A DNA stretch of 64,000 nucleotides, taken from Streptococcus marimammalium DSM 18627 (GTDB lineage: Bacteria; Bacillota; Bacilli; Lactobacillales; Streptococcaceae). Below, in pieces: positions 30,509 to 40,366 of this stretch. Position 1 is the stretch's first letter. Each line of letters begins with the position of its first letter. Location of the stretch: NCBI RefSeq assembly GCF_000380045.1, contig NZ_KB904360.1:1-64000 (forward strand), given 5' to 3'. The notes below the pieces were generated by a model that worked only from the letters and a program-made list of their open reading frames with translations, was not told the DNA's origin and searched no databases. The position numbers and the translations under genes were made by a program.

Positions 30509-31469
30509 TCGGAAAGTCCTCTTCATTGCTATAACTAGCAATAATTTCTAATTGTTCTCCACTAAAAGTCCATTGTTTAATCGAATAAGGTAAAATAAAA
30601 TGATTTCCTTTTTCAATAGGATAGATGTCTTCATCAATTATGAGATTGCCTTTACCTGATAGCACACTAATCAAATAATAAGGTGCTACTTGATTAAAAG
30701 TCACTGATCCATCAATTTCCCATTTGTAAACCGTAAAAAAGTCCTCATCTACCAAAAGAGTTGAAGTCAGATGTTTTGTTTTCAACGTATTTGGATAACT
30801 ATTTTTTGGAACACCAATGGTTAAAACATCAATTGATTTTTTTAAGTGTAATTCTCTTTTTTGACCTTTTTGATCTTTACGATCAAAATCATAAACACGA
30901 TAAGTTGTATCACTTGATTGTTGTGTTTCTAAAATCATGATACCCTTACCAATAGCATGCATGGTTCCACTTGGAACGTAGAAAAAATCACCTGCTTTTA
31001 CAGGAATTTTAGTCAACAAGTCATCCCATTTTTTATTTACAATCATTTGGGCTAGTTCTTCTTTATTTTTGGCGGTGTGACCATAGATTATTTCTGCGCC
31101 TTCATCTGCTGAAATAATGTACCAGCATTCCGTCTTACCAAACTCTTTTTCGTGTGTCATCGCGTATTCATTATCCGGATGAACTTGGACACTCAACCAA
31201 TCATTAGCGTCAATAATTTTAGTTAGTAAGGGAAAAACAGAAGTTTTGGGTTGCCCAAATAAATTAGGGTGATTATGATATAGAAAGTCAAGTTTTTGAC
31301 CTGCATATTGGCCATTTTTAACAACTGAAATACCATTGGGATGTGCAGAAATAGCCCAACATTCACCTGTTTGATCACTAGGAATATTATAGCCAAATAC
31401 ATCTCTTAATTTAGAACCACCCCATATTTTTTCTTGCATAACAGATTCTAAAAATAACGGTTCTGACAT
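30495..31469 (-). CDS. manA: Mannose-6-phosphate isomerase, class I
   Basis: Interconverts mannose 6-phosphate and fructose 6-phosphate with zinc. The metal-binding cupin motifs are visible: VQVHPDNEYA (about residue 97), and VPSGTMHAIGKGIMILETQQ with the following SSDTTYRVYDFDR. Length 324 fits the short Firmicutes type. A GAAGGA ribosome site and an extended -10 (TGTTAAAAT) lie upstream. It overlaps the downstream small gene. Confidence 0.95.
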   Translation of the reverse strand: MSEPLFLESVMQEKIWGGSKLRDVFGYNIPSDQTGECWAISAHPNGISVVKNGQYAGQKLDFLYHNHPNLFGQPKTSVFPLLTKIIDANDWLSVQVHPDNEYAMTHEKEFGKTECWYIISADEGAEIIYGHTAKNKEELAQMIVNKKWDDLLTKIPVKAGDFFYVPSGTMHAIGKGIMILETQQSSDTTYRVYDFDRKDQKGQKRELHLKKSIDVLTIGVPKNSYPNTLKTKHLTSTLLVDEDFFTVYKWEIDGSVTFNQVAPYYLISVLSGKGNLIIDEDIYPIEKGNHFILPYSIKQWTFSGEQLEIIASYSNEEDFPNEEA

Positions 31470-31515
31470 AATCTTTCCTTCTTTCTATTTTCTACAATTT
31501 TAACACAAAATAAAG

Positions 31516-31547
31516 AAAAAGAAGAGACTATACTGTCACTTCTTTTT
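31516..31547 (-). terminator. Terminator after nusB
   Basis: Hairpin arms AAAAAGAAG / CTTCTTTTT (with an inner GAC/GTC pairing) followed by TTTTTC on the minus strand, between nusB and manA. Confidence 0.65.
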
Positions 31548-31589
31548 CAAGAAGAACATTGGTAATTGCTTTAAGTTATTGACCAATGT

Positions 31590-32027
31590 CTATTTTTTAT
31601 CAGTCATAAATTGATTTAAAAGACCATTAATAAATTTGCTTGATGTAAGGTCAGAATATTTTTTAGCCAATTCAATTGCTTCATTAATTGCTACTCTATC
31701 AGGAGTATCCTCAAAAAAGCAAATTTCATACAATCCTAAACGTAGGATTATTTTATCTGGTTTTGTTAGACGTGAAAGAGTCCAACCGGTCTTTAATTTT
31801 TCTTCAATCAATTGGTCAAGTTGTGATTGTTTATCAACTACTCCCTTAACAAGAGAAATAAGAAAATTTGGGATTTCCACTTGCCTGTCATCTATTTTTT
31901 GTTCTTTATCATAAGTATAAATAAAAGAAATAGCATCATCTATGTTATTGCCATATTCTAAACTAAAAAGAGCTTGAAAGGCACGTTCTCTTAAATCTCT
32001 TCTAGAATCCTTAACGTTATTAGTCAT
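31590..32027 (-). CDS. nusB: Transcription antitermination factor NusB
   Basis: Works with NusE at boxA to protect rRNA transcription from termination. The 145-residue all-helical protein shows [18 protein letters not shown] and the C-terminal [26 protein letters not shown] signature, starting near residue 107. It overlaps the Asp23 gene by 8 bases. The series efp - asp23 - nusB is the usual streptococcal order. Confidence 0.96.
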   Translation of the reverse strand: MTNNVKDSRRDLRERAFQALFSLEYGNNIDDAISFIYTYDKEQKIDDRQVEIPNFLISLVKGVVDKQSQLDQLIEEKLKTGWTLSRLTKPDKIILRLGLYEICFFEDTPDRVAINEAIELAKKYSDLTSSKFINGLLNQFMTDKK

Positions 32028-32409
32028 CTAGAAAATCCTCATCAAACAAGGATTTCATATCTGGTTTTGGTGCTTTTTCAGGGACGATGCCAACGATATG
32101 AACGTTGACTTGAGAAATTGTTATTTCTGCCATATCATATATCGCATCTTTGACTGCTTTTTGGATTGCTATTGATACTGCTGGAGCATTGACACCATAT
32201 TGCAGGTAAACAAAAAGATCAGCAATCACATCACCCGTCTCCTCAGTTTTGAGATAGACACCACGTCCTCTATGTGCTTTGTTAAAAGTGTCTGCTACTT
32301 TTTTATTGTGAAGGGAGTGAACACCATCAACTTTAGTAGCAGCAATACCTGTAATCACTTCAAGCACGCGCGGAGAAATAACAATTTCTCCAATTGATTC
32401 ATTTGTCAT
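32020..32409 (-). CDS. Asp23/Gls24 family envelope stress protein (YqhY-like)
   Basis: A 129-residue Asp23-family protein. The motif [20 protein letters not shown] opens the domain (about residues 11-30), and [16 protein letters not shown] and [12 protein letters not shown] follow. The Bacillus relative YqhY has been linked to control of lipid synthesis (acetyl-CoA carboxylase), but that role is not shown here. It sits between efp and nusB, overlapping nusB. AAAGGAC precedes the ATG. Confidence 0.92.
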   Translation of the reverse strand: MTNESIGEIVISPRVLEVITGIAATKVDGVHSLHNKKVADTFNKAHRGRGVYLKTEETGDVIADLFVYLQYGVNAPAVSIAIQKAVKDAIYDMAEITISQVNVHIVGIVPEKAPKPDMKSLFDEDFLDD

Positions 32410-32455
32410 AGATTTGTCCTTTCAAATATCTATCGCTTCACTTTGCTTAATAAAA

Positions 32456-33016
32456 TTAAGCACGAGATACATACGATCCCTCAGCAGTGTTGATGATTAA
32501 TTTTTGACCCACTTCAATAAAGTCAGGAACATTAACCACTAAACCAGTTTCTAACGTTGCTGGTTTCCCAGAACCAGTTACAGTAGCACCTTTAATTGAT
32601 GGTTGTGTTTCGGTAACTGTCAATTCAACAGTTGTAGGAACTGTAACACCAATCACCTCTGATCCATAAAATTGAATTTTGACATCGGAATTCTCGAGAA
32701 TATACTTCAATTCTTCTTCAATGTTAGCCACTGGGATTTCATATTGATCATAGCTGTCTGTATCCATAAAGTAAGCTGTGCCATCCATTTGATATAGATA
32801 TTGAGCTGGATGCGTTTCTATAATCGCTTGCTCAAATTTTTCTTCAGGACGGTAGCTAGTATCAAAAGTTGAACCAGTGCGAACATCGCGCAATTTCATA
32901 CGCATAATAGTATTTCCCTTACCTGGTTTATGGTGACTAGCTTCTAATACTTTAATCAATTTGCCATCCGTTGTTTCAAATGTCATTCCTGCTTTAAGCT
33001 TACTTGCTTCAATCAT
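32456..33016 (-). CDS. efp: Elongation factor P
   Basis: Rescues ribosomes stalled on consecutive prolines. The 186-residue protein shows the KOW-like N-terminal domain with the tip motif [12 protein letters not shown] (modifiable Lys about residue 32) and the two OB domains ending in [18 protein letters not shown]. An AAGAGGT ribosome site precedes the ATG. It follows comEB by 127 bases. Confidence 0.98.
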   Translation of the reverse strand: MIEASKLKAGMTFETTDGKLIKVLEASHHKPGKGNTIMRMKLRDVRTGSTFDTSYRPEEKFEQAIIETHPAQYLYQMDGTAYFMDTDSYDQYEIPVANIEEELKYILENSDVKIQFYGSEVIGVTVPTTVELTVTETQPSIKGATVTGSGKPATLETGLVVNVPDFIEVGQKLIINTAEGSYVSRA

Positions 33017-33143
33017 TTTTTTACCTCTTATTAATTATATTTATCATCTCATTTTATCATAAAATTGGCCTTGACTCAAATTTTTATGGTAATAGTCTCT
33101 TAGTAATCGTTCAATAAGTTTTATTTTGTTATTTTCCTCAGTA

Positions 33144-33599
33144 TTATCCTCCCAAAGTTAATTTGGGAACACCATGCTCTATATATTCTACACCTTTTTG
33201 TGCCATTAATTCTTTAGCAAAAGCATGAGGATTGTACGGTGTTTTATAAGTAATTTTTTTGATACCTGCTTGTAAGAGCGCCTTTGTACAGTTGATGCAA
33301 GGAAAATGGGTGACATAAATTTCAGTATTATTAGTTGAAATGCCCTCTTTAGCACACTGAATCAAAGCATTCATTTCAGCGTGAACAGTTCTAATACAGT
33401 GACCATCTTCCATTTGATGACCTACTTCACTACAGTTTGCTGTTTCAGAGACACCACCATTGTAGCCAGTTGCAATAATACGATTATTCTTCACCAAAAC
33501 TGCACCAACATAAGCTCTATCACAAGTAGAGCGTTTTGAGATGAGTTCAGCATTGGCCATAAAATAATCCTGCCAGGTTAACCGTTTTTCTGCCATCAT
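33144..33599 (-). CDS. comEB: Deoxycytidylate deaminase (ComEB type)
   Basis: A zinc deaminase that converts dCMP to dUMP for thymidylate supply. The catalytic motifs are HAEMNALI (residues about 85-92) and [10 protein letters not shown] start at the first of two adjacent ATGs (33599; the second is at 33596), just after AGGAGG; a longer upstream reading would overlap pepP and lacks a ribosome site. The name ComEB comes from the Bacillus competence operon, but the gene is metabolic. It follows pepP by 8 bases. Confidence 0.93.
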   Translation of the reverse strand: MMAEKRLTWQDYFMANAELISKRSTCDRAYVGAVLVKNNRIIATGYNGGVSETANCSEVGHQMEDGHCIRTVHAEMNALIQCAKEGISTNNTEIYVTHFPCINCTKALLQAGIKKITYKTPYNPHAFAKELMAQKGVEYIEHGVPKLTLGG

Positions 33600-33607
33600 T
33601 TTTCCTC

Positions 33608-34666
33608 CTACAAAACAATTAATTCTTTTGGAGCCTTGGTTAGCACTTCGCACCCTGTTTCAGATATCAATAAATCATCTTCAATGCGAACACCATATTT
33701 TCCTTCAAAATATATTCCAGGCTCATCTGTGACTACCATACCAGCTTCTAATTTTTTATCACTTTTACCAAAAAATGGAAGTTCATGCACATCTAAGCCC
33801 ATGCCATGCCCAATACCATGAGTAAAGTAGGAACCATAACCTGCTTTTGCAATAACATCTCTTGCAATGCCATCATAATCTCGATAGCTAAGGCCTGCCT
33901 TAGCTTTTTCAATCAATTGTTGATTACTCTGATAAACTACATCATAAATAGCATGTTCTTCATCACTCACCTGACCAATATGGATAGTTCTTGTCATGTC
34001 ACTGACATAGTGCTGATAAATGCAACCAAAATCAAGGGTCAAGCTTTCACCATTTTCAATAATTTTTTGACTAGCAACACCGTGAGGCATAGAAGAACGA
34101 TAGCCTGAAGCAACAATGGTTTCAAAAGAAATCCCTGAAGCCCCTAGTTCACGCATACGAAAATCAAGAAAGTTAGCTACTTCAAGTTCTGTTTTACCTG
34201 GTTTAATAAAATCAAGGGCATCAATAAAGGCTTGATCAGAAATCTGACAGGCTTTTCTTATCAAAGCAATCTCACTTGTATCCTTAATAGTCCTCAATTC
34301 TTCAATAAAATTATCTAAAGGCTGTATATCATACCTTGAAAAAAGTTCTTTAATCGTTTGATAAAAAGCAAAAGAGATTTGTTTATCAAAACCAATTTTC
34401 TTGATGTTATTACCTTCAATCACTTTTAAGATTTCAGTTAGTGGGGAACGTGTTTCAATAATTTCAAAGCCTTCAATCGTTTGCTTAGCAATCAAAGAAT
34501 ACCTAGCATCCGTTAAAAAGAGACGGTGATTTTGACTGATAAAAACTGTTCCTGCTGAACCCCAAAATCCGGTTAGATAATAAATGTTTTTTTGACTAGT
34601 CACAAGAATGGCGTCGATATTAGCTTGTACTAATTTTTCTTCAAGTTTTTTAACTCTCGCTTCCAT
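33608..34666 (-). CDS. pepP: Xaa-Pro aminopeptidase / proline dipeptidase family (M24)
   Basis: A pita-bread metallopeptidase of 352 residues that removes N-terminal residues before proline or cleaves X-Pro dipeptides. The N-terminal creatinase-like domain is followed by the metal ligands: [19 protein letters not shown] (Asp-Asp), [15 protein letters not shown] (His) and [19 protein letters not shown] (Glu-Glu). Exact specificity (PepP or PepQ) is uncertain. Its ATG follows AAGGAG and overlaps the end of uvrA by 17 bases. Confidence 0.9.
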   Translation of the reverse strand: MEARVKKLEEKLVQANIDAILVTSQKNIYYLTGFWGSAGTVFISQNHRLFLTDARYSLIAKQTIEGFEIIETRSPLTEILKVIEGNNIKKIGFDKQISFAFYQTIKELFSRYDIQPLDNFIEELRTIKDTSEIALIRKACQISDQAFIDALDFIKPGKTELEVANFLDFRMRELGASGISFETIVASGYRSSMPHGVASQKIIENGESLTLDFGCIYQHYVSDMTRTIHIGQVSDEEHAIYDVVYQSNQQLIEKAKAGLSYRDYDGIARDVIAKAGYGSYFTHGIGHGMGLDVHELPFFGKSDKKLEAGMVVTDEPGIYFEGKYGVRIEDDLLISETGCEVLTKAPKELIVL

Positions 34667-37487
34667 ATAATTTCTCCTTCAAATAATGACCAGTATAAGA
34701 GTCAGAAAATGTTGTAATCTCCTCTGGAGTTCCTTTAGCAATGACGGTTCCTCCGCCTTCACCACCTTCTGGACCTAGGTCAATAATGTAGTCCGCTGTT
34801 TTAATGACATCAAGATTATGTTCGATGACTAAAACAGTATTTCCTTCTTCGACAAAATGTTCTAAAACTTTTAAGAGCCTTGCGATATCATCTGTATGAA
34901 GGCCAGTTGTTGGCTCATCAAGAATATAAAAACTCTTTCCGGTTGAGCGCTTATGTAATTCGCTAGCTAGCTTCATCCGTTGTGCTTCTCCGCCTGATAG
35001 AGTTGTCGCTGGTTGTCCTAGGGTAATATAACCCAAACCAACGTCTTGAATCGTTTTAATTTTTCTAGCAATTTTAGGAATATTGGTAAAAAAATTAACA
35101 GCATCATCAACAGTCATTTCTAGAACATCTGCAATATTTTTATCTTTGTAGCGAATATCAAGGGTTTCACTATTATAACGTTTTCCTTGACATACCTCAC
35201 AAGGAACATAAATATCAGGTAGAAAATGCATTTCAATTTTGATGATACCGTCACCTGAGCAGGCTTCACAACGACCACCTTTGACATTAAAACTGAAACG
35301 TCCTTTTTTATACCCTCTAATTTTTGCTTCATTAGTTTTTGCAAACAATTCTCTGATATCATCAAATACTCCAGTATAAGTTGCTGGATTAGATCTTGGC
35401 GTTCTTCCTATAGGACTTTGGTTAATATCAATCAAACGTTCAATATTTGAAATCCCTGAAATTTTTTTATGTTTTCCTGGTTTATCAGAATGGCGATTTA
35501 GTTTTTGAGCAATTGCTTTTTTAAGAATACTGTTCACTAAAGTAGATTTTCCTGAACCAGAAACACCTGTTACTGCAATGAATTTACCTAAAGGAAATCT
35601 GACAGAGATATTTTTCAAATTGTTTTCACTTGCTTCGATTACTTCAATAAATTGACCATTACCTAAACGGCGTTTCTCAGGAATTGGAATCATCTTTTTT
35701 CCTGACAAATATTGTCCAGTAATTGAGTTTTTCTTCTTAGCTACTTGTTTAGGTGTCCCAGAAGCAACAATTTCACCGCCAAGTACACCGGCTCCTGGTC
35801 CGACATCAATCAACCAATCTGCTTGTTTCATTGTGTCTTCATCGTGTTCAACCACGATTAAGGTATTGCCCAAATCTCTCATTTTTTTCAAACTGTCAAT
35901 CAAGCGATCATTATCTCTTTGGTGAAGACCAATAGAAGGCTCATCAAGGACATACAAAACACCACTTAGGTTAGAACCTATTTGAGTAGCTAAGCGAATC
36001 CTTTGACTTTCGCCACCAGATAAAGTACCGGCAGAACGTGATAAGGTCAAATAGTTAAGCCCCACATTATTTAAAAAGGTCAGTCTATCAGTAATTTCTT
36101 TGAGAATTGGCTTAGCAATCATGGCCTCATTGTTTTCTAAGTGTAGGGTTGGAAGAATAGCCAGATGATTTTCAATCGATAAATCAGATAATTCACCAAT
36201 ATGATAACCACTTTCGCCACCAACTCTGACAGATAACGCTTGATCATTTAAACGGTAGCCATGACATAATGAACAAGGGAGTTCGTTCATATAAGAACGC
36301 ATTTGATTTCTCGTATAATCGCTATTGGTTTCATGGTAACGACGATTGATGTTGGTTAAAATACCTTCAAAAGCAATATCAATATCACGTATGCCACCAA
36401 AATCATTTTCGTAATGAAAGTGAAACTCACGTCCCTTTGAACCATTTAATATGATATCTTTATCCTCATTTGATAAATTTTCAAACGGGGTATCCATATC
36501 AATACCAAACTGCGTCATGGCCTGTTCAAGCATTTGTGGATAATAGTTGGAAGAAATAGGATTCCACGGGGCAATTGCTCCTTCTCTTAAAGTTTTTTGA
36601 GGAACTGGAATAATCAAATCCATGTCAACGATTAACTTATGTCCTAATCCATCACAAGTTGAACAAGAACCAAAGGGAGCGTTAAAAGAAAAAAGGCGTG
36701 GCTCTAATTCTGGAACTGTAAAACCGCAAATAGCACAGGCATAGTGCTCCGAAAATAGCAATTCATTGCCATCCATCGTATCAATAACTACATAACCATC
36801 AGAAAAATGAAGTGCTGACTCAATCGAATCAAACAAACGACTTCTAATACCTTTTTTGTTAACTAAACGATCAACAACTACTTCAATGGTATGTTTTTTA
36901 TTCTTTGATAAGTCAGGCACATCATCAAGATCATAAATCTGACCATTGACTCTTACTCTTACAAAACCATCTTTTTGAATTTGATTAAATATAGCCTTAT
37001 GTTGTCCTTTTTTTCCTCTCACAACTGGAGCAAGAACTTGCATTCGTGTTTTTTCAGGAAGAGTTAATACCTTATCAACAATTTCTTCAACAGAGGATGC
37101 TTTAATAGGACCATGACCATTTTTGCAATAAGGTGTTCCGACTCTTGCATAAAGAAGTCGTAAATAATCATTAATTTCTGTCACTGTTCCAACTGTTGAC
37201 CTTGGATTTTTACTCGTTGTTTTTTGGTCAATCGAAATAGCTGGACTAAGCCCATCAATAGAATCAACATCAGGCTTATCCATATTACCTAGAAATTGTC
37301 TCGCATAAGCAGATAAACTCTCAACGTAACGTCTTTGTCCTTCAGCATAGATGGTATCAAAAGCTAAACTAGATTTACCAGAACCCGAAAGACCAGTCAC
37401 CACGACAAATTTGTTTCTTGGAATTTCAACATCGATATTCTTTAAGTTATGGGCTCGTGCTCCCCGAATAATTAATTTATTTTGCAT
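34650..37487 (-). CDS. uvrA: Excinuclease ABC subunit A
   Basis: Damage-recognition ATPase of nucleotide excision repair. The 945-residue protein has two ABC modules: Walker [13 protein letters not shown] (about residue 31) and [12 protein letters not shown] (about 640), signatures LSGGESQR and LSGGEAQR, and two zinc modules (CAICG...[14 protein letters not shown]...CEVCQG). I start at the ATG at 37487 ([15 protein letters not shown]), as in the family, instead of six codons upstream. A perfect dyad sits just before it, near the expected transcription start. Confidence 0.97.
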   Translation of the reverse strand: MQNKLIIRGARAHNLKNIDVEIPRNKFVVVTGLSGSGKSSLAFDTIYAEGQRRYVESLSAYARQFLGNMDKPDVDSIDGLSPAISIDQKTTSKNPRSTVGTVTEINDYLRLLYARVGTPYCKNGHGPIKASSVEEIVDKVLTLPEKTRMQVLAPVVRGKKGQHKAIFNQIQKDGFVRVRVNGQIYDLDDVPDLSKNKKHTIEVVVDRLVNKKGIRSRLFDSIESALHFSDGYVVIDTMDGNELLFSEHYACAICGFTVPELEPRLFSFNAPFGSCSTCDGLGHKLIVDMDLIIPVPQKTLREGAIAPWNPISSNYYPQMLEQAMTQFGIDMDTPFENLSNEDKDIILNGSKGREFHFHYENDFGGIRDIDIAFEGILTNINRRYHETNSDYTRNQMRSYMNELPCSLCHGYRLNDQALSVRVGGESGYHIGELSDLSIENHLAILPTLHLENNEAMIAKPILKEITDRLTFLNNVGLNYLTLSRSAGTLSGGESQRIRLATQIGSNLSGVLYVLDEPSIGLHQRDNDRLIDSLKKMRDLGNTLIVVEHDEDTMKQADWLIDVGPGAGVLGGEIVASGTPKQVAKKKNSITGQYLSGKKMIPIPEKRRLGNGQFIEVIEASENNLKNISVRFPLGKFIAVTGVSGSGKSTLVNSILKKAIAQKLNRHSDKPGKHKKISGISNIERLIDINQSPIGRTPRSNPATYTGVFDDIRELFAKTNEAKIRGYKKGRFSFNVKGGRCEACSGDGIIKIEMHFLPDIYVPCEVCQGKRYNSETLDIRYKDKNIADVLEMTVDDAVNFFTNIPKIARKIKTIQDVGLGYITLGQPATTLSGGEAQRMKLASELHKRSTGKSFYILDEPTTGLHTDDIARLLKVLEHFVEEGNTVLVIEHNLDVIKTADYIIDLGPEGGEGGGTVIAKGTPEEITTFSDSYTGHYLKEKLYGSES

Positions 37488-37508
37488 GATTAGACTCTCT
37501 TTCATCTC

Positions 37509-37531
37509 ACAATGCTTTTAAAAAGCATTGT
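37509..37531 (-). promoter_or_regulatory. Dyad symmetry at the uvrA transcription start
   Basis: A perfect inverted repeat with 11-base arms (ACAATGCTTTT / AAAAGCATTGT) and one central base, immediately downstream of a TATAAT (on the minus strand, in GATATAATAAAG) and 22 bases before the uvrA ATG. It could be a repressor site covering +1, or an mRNA leader hairpin. No T-run suited to a terminator follows. Confidence 0.6.
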
Positions 37532-37587
37532 CTTTATTATATCAAAATTTCTATTAATCAGTTACCCACAAAACTGATAATTTATAG

Positions 37588-37593
37588 TATAAT
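37588..37593 (+). promoter_or_regulatory. -10 box of the corA-like gene
   Basis: TATAAT 35 bases before the corA-like ATG, followed by an AAGGAGG ribosome site. The -35 is not convincing. Confidence 0.5.
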
Positions 37594-37628
37594 AGTACAA
37601 TACACGAAAATATTAAGGAGGGCTACTA

Positions 37629-38573
37629 ATGAAACAAATGTTTCTTTCACGAGCAACACATTTTGAAGAGATTAAAACATTTGAGCCAGGTGCTTGGATT
37701 AATTTGGTAAACCCTTCCCAGGAAGAATCTGTTAGTTTAGCTGAGGCCTTCAACATAGATATTGCCGATTTAAGAGCACCTCTTGATGCAGAGGAAACTT
37801 CTCGTGTATCGGTTGAAGATGATTATACACTCATTCTAGTTGACGTCCCAACCCATGAAGAGCGTAACAACAAAACCTATTATGTCACTATTCCTTTAGG
37901 GATAATCATTACAAAAACAGCTGTTATTACAACTTGCTTAGAAGAATTAAGTCTTTTTGATATTTTTTTTAGTAAGCGTGTCAAAAACTTCAATACTTTC
38001 ATGAAAACTCGATTTGTATTTCAGATTTTATATCGTAATGCTGAGCTTTATCTATCAGCCTTAAGAACAATTGACCGCCAAACAGATCGAATTGAAGCTA
38101 GATTAGAAAGAGCAACAAGAAACGAACAGCTAATTGACATGATGGAACTTGAAAAATCGATTGTCTATCTGAAAGCTTCTTTAAAATTCAATGAGCGAAT
38201 TGTTAAAAAATTAGCCAGTCATAATAGTAGTTTAAAAAAATATGTTGAAGATGAAGATTTATTAGAAGACACTTTGATTGAAACTCAGCAGGCAATTGAG
38301 ATGGCAGGGATTTATGAAAATGTCCTTAATGCCATGACAGAAACTACAGCTTCAATTATATCGAACAATCAAAATACAATTATGAAAACTCTTGCCTTGA
38401 TGACAATGGCACTTGATATTCCAACGGTGGTATTTTCTGCCTACGGGATGAACTTTAAAAATAATAATCTCCCTTTAAATGATATGCCACAAGCTTTTTG
38501 GCTAATTGTTTTATTAGCTGCGATTGGTAGTGCCTCAGTAGTTATTTACTTTTTCAGGAAAAAATGGTTTTAA
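37629..38573 (+). CDS. CorA-like Mg2+/divalent cation transporter
   Basis: A 2-TM-GxN family transporter of 314 residues: a long soluble N-terminal domain (about 1-250) with helical coiled segments, then two C-terminal membrane helices. The pore signature YGMNF (GMN) is at about residue 278, followed by the second helix (AFWLIVLLAAIGSASVVIYF) and a basic end. It probably imports Mg2+; Co2+ or Ni2+ cannot be excluded. It diverges from uvrA and precedes a DUF1129 gene by 22 bases. Confidence 0.92.
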   Translation: MKQMFLSRATHFEEIKTFEPGAWINLVNPSQEESVSLAEAFNIDIADLRAPLDAEETSRVSVEDDYTLILVDVPTHEERNNKTYYVTIPLGIIITKTAVITTCLEELSLFDIFFSKRVKNFNTFMKTRFVFQILYRNAELYLSALRTIDRQTDRIEARLERATRNEQLIDMMELEKSIVYLKASLKFNERIVKKLASHNSSLKKYVEDEDLLEDTLIETQQAIEMAGIYENVLNAMTETTASIISNNQNTIMKTLALMTMALDIPTVVFSAYGMNFKNNNLPLNDMPQAFWLIVLLAAIGSASVVIYFFRKKWF

Positions 38574-38595
38574 ACGACAAAAATAGGAGAAATAC

Positions 38596-39255
38596 ATGCA
38601 AATGCTTAATAAACTTACTAAAAAAAATCAAGAATTTATCCATATCGCAACTAATCAATTGATTAAAGACGGTAAAAGTGATGGTGACATCAAAACTATT
38701 CTTGAGGATATCATTCCTCAAATATTAGAACAACAACAAAAAGGTGTCCCTGCAAGAACATTTCTTGGAGCACCAACAATCTGGGCTAGTCAGTTTAGTG
38801 ATGAAGCGTTGCAAAAAGAAAAAGAAACTGCAACAAAAAATACTAACCCATGGCTAATGTGGTTAGATACTTCTCTATTATTTATTGCTATCGTCGCCTT
38901 TGTTAATGCAGCTATGAGCCTTGTTAATCCTGCAGCTACAACGACTGGTATTTTATCACTGATTCTCCTTGGATTTGGTGGGGGTGGCGCTATGTATGCC
39001 GTTTATCATAATATTTATCGTCATACAGGTAAACCCAAATCACAGCGTCCTAGCTTTTTAAAAACAGTTGGTATATTAACACTAGCAATGGCACTTTGGC
39101 TCTTGGTTTCTGCTTCATCAAGCTTTTTACCAACAAGTATTAATATTCCTCTACCTTTTATGGGGCTATTATTTGTTGCAGCTGTTGCTTTTGGAGCACG
39201 TTATTACCTACAAAAAAAGTATAATGTTTTAAATGCAATGACTCCTAAACGTTAA
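38596..39255 (+). CDS. DUF1129 family membrane protein
   Basis: A 219-residue integral membrane protein of the DUF1129 family, function unknown. The N-terminal 85 residues are soluble and helical (LTKKNQEFIHIATNQLIKDGKS), followed by four hydrophobic segments at about 92-112, 118-137, 155-172 and 185-205, with a basic tail. AGGAGA precedes the ATG. It probably forms an operon with the corA-like gene, which is a common streptococcal pairing, but that does not show its job. Confidence 0.85.
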   Translation: MQMLNKLTKKNQEFIHIATNQLIKDGKSDGDIKTILEDIIPQILEQQQKGVPARTFLGAPTIWASQFSDEALQKEKETATKNTNPWLMWLDTSLLFIAIVAFVNAAMSLVNPAATTTGILSLILLGFGGGGAMYAVYHNIYRHTGKPKSQRPSFLKTVGILTLAMALWLLVSASSSFLPTSINIPLPFMGLLFVAAVAFGARYYLQKKYNVLNAMTPKR

Positions 39256-39285
39256 AAATCCTATTAATCAATTAAAATAGTAGTT

Positions 39286-39313
39286 AAAAAGGATGACCTT
39301 AGTCATCCTTTTT
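39286..39313. terminator. Bidirectional terminator between the DUF1129 gene and nusG
   Basis: A perfect 12-base-arm hairpin (AAAAAGGATGAC / GTCATCCTTTTT) with a CTTA loop between the convergent genes; A/T ends give U-runs both ways. Confidence 0.88.
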
Positions 39314-39349
39314 ACGTTAATTAATTTAAATTCAAATATCTATCAGCTA

Positions 39350-39889
39350 TTAAAGCTCAGCAATTTGATACAATTCTAATTCTGCAGCTGTTTCTGTACC
39401 AAACATATTAAGCATAATTTTAACCTTGTTATTTTCAATTTCAACCACACGTCCTTCTTGTCCAATAAAAGCACCGTCAATAATTTGAACCATATCACCT
39501 TCTTTGATATTGGTATCAATAACATCAACAGATTGTCCCATTGAAATTAAGATAGATCTAATTTCTTCTTCAAGAAGTGGGGTTGGTTTAGAACGATTCC
39601 CGTGAGAGCCAACAAATCCAGTAACATTAGGGGTGTTACGAACAACAAACCAAGCCTCATCAGTCATAACCATTTCTACTAAAACATAACCTGGGAAACG
39701 ATTTTCTTCAACTTCTTTAGTTTGACCATTTTTTTCAACATTAACTGTTTGTGTTGGAATTTCAACACGTAAAATATTTTCAAGCATATTGTATGTTTGT
39801 GCTCGTTGTAATAAATTTTCTTTTACTTTATTTTCATATCCTGAATAAGTTTGTAACACAAACCATCCTTTATCAAAACTATCTAACAT
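39350..39889 (-). CDS. nusG: Transcription termination/antitermination protein NusG
   Basis: Binds RNA polymerase and affects pausing, termination and ribosome coupling. The 179-residue protein has the NGN domain (GWFVLQTYSGYENKVKENL, from about residue 7; FPGYVLVEM; VRNTPNVTGFVG) and a C-terminal KOW domain (GDMVQIIDGAFIGQEGRVVE). The ATG at 39889 (MLDSFDKGWF) has AAAGGA upstream; a start five codons earlier is inside that site. It follows secE by 89 bases. Confidence 0.97.
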   Translation of the reverse strand: MLDSFDKGWFVLQTYSGYENKVKENLLQRAQTYNMLENILRVEIPTQTVNVEKNGQTKEVEENRFPGYVLVEMVMTDEAWFVVRNTPNVTGFVGSHGNRSKPTPLLEEEIRSILISMGQSVDVIDTNIKEGDMVQIIDGAFIGQEGRVVEIENNKVKIMLNMFGTETAAELELYQIAEL

Positions 39890-39978
39890 AGCGCTTCCTT
39901 TCATAATAAAAAAGCCGGAATCGGCTTTATGTTTATTGTTTATTTTATTATATCACAAAATCCTAGAGGCTTGCAAAT

Positions 39979-40155
39979 CTAAAATCGATTTAATAAATCT
40001 AAAATCCCTAAAGAAAGTAGATGGTCAAAAATGAAAATCACTAATGCAAAAAAGGCAGTGTATTCTAAAATAGAAATGAAATCATACCAACGTTTTTTTC
40101 TACTTGGCCATGTTGTTTCTTTTAATAATGTGAAAATACCCTTAATAAATGCCAC
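39979..40155 (-). CDS. secE: Preprotein translocase subunit SecE
   Basis: Small essential clamp of the SecYEG channel. With the GTG start at 40155, preceded by AAGGAG, it is 58 residues, the normal streptococcal size; an upstream reading would extend over rpmG. The signature LLKETTWPSRKKRWYDF comes before a single membrane helix (about residues 33-54). It lies 10 bases after rpmG and before nusG, the conserved order. Confidence 0.95.
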   Translation of the reverse strand: MAFIKGIFTLLKETTWPSRKKRWYDFISILEYTAFFALVIFIFDHLLSLGILDLLNRF

Positions 40156-40165
40156 GAGAGTCTCC

Positions 40166-40318
40166 TTATCTGGTTTCTTTATGTAATGTGTAGTGAGCAC
40201 AATGTTTACAAAATTTATTAACTTCTAGTCTAGTTGTTTTTGGGGTAGAGCTTATCGTTATTGAATAATTTCTTGAACCACAATCAATGCAAGCTAGACT
40301 TGCTTTTTTTTGAGTCAT
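40166..40318 (-). CDS. rpmG: 50S ribosomal protein L33
   Basis: A 50-residue protein (starts [18 protein letters not shown], ends [14 protein letters not shown]) with both CxxC pairs of the zinc-binding form of L33. GGAGG is well placed before the ATG. It is easily overlooked because of its size. It lies between pbp2a and secE, as in other streptococci. The intact cysteines put it in the zinc-containing (C+) class. Confidence 0.95.
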   Translation of the reverse strand: MTQKKASLACIDCGSRNYSITISSTPKTTRLEVNKFCKHCAHYTLHKETR

Positions 40319-40366
40319 AACGCCTCCGTAAATTTCATTTTATCATTATTTTTTCATTCACGCAAG

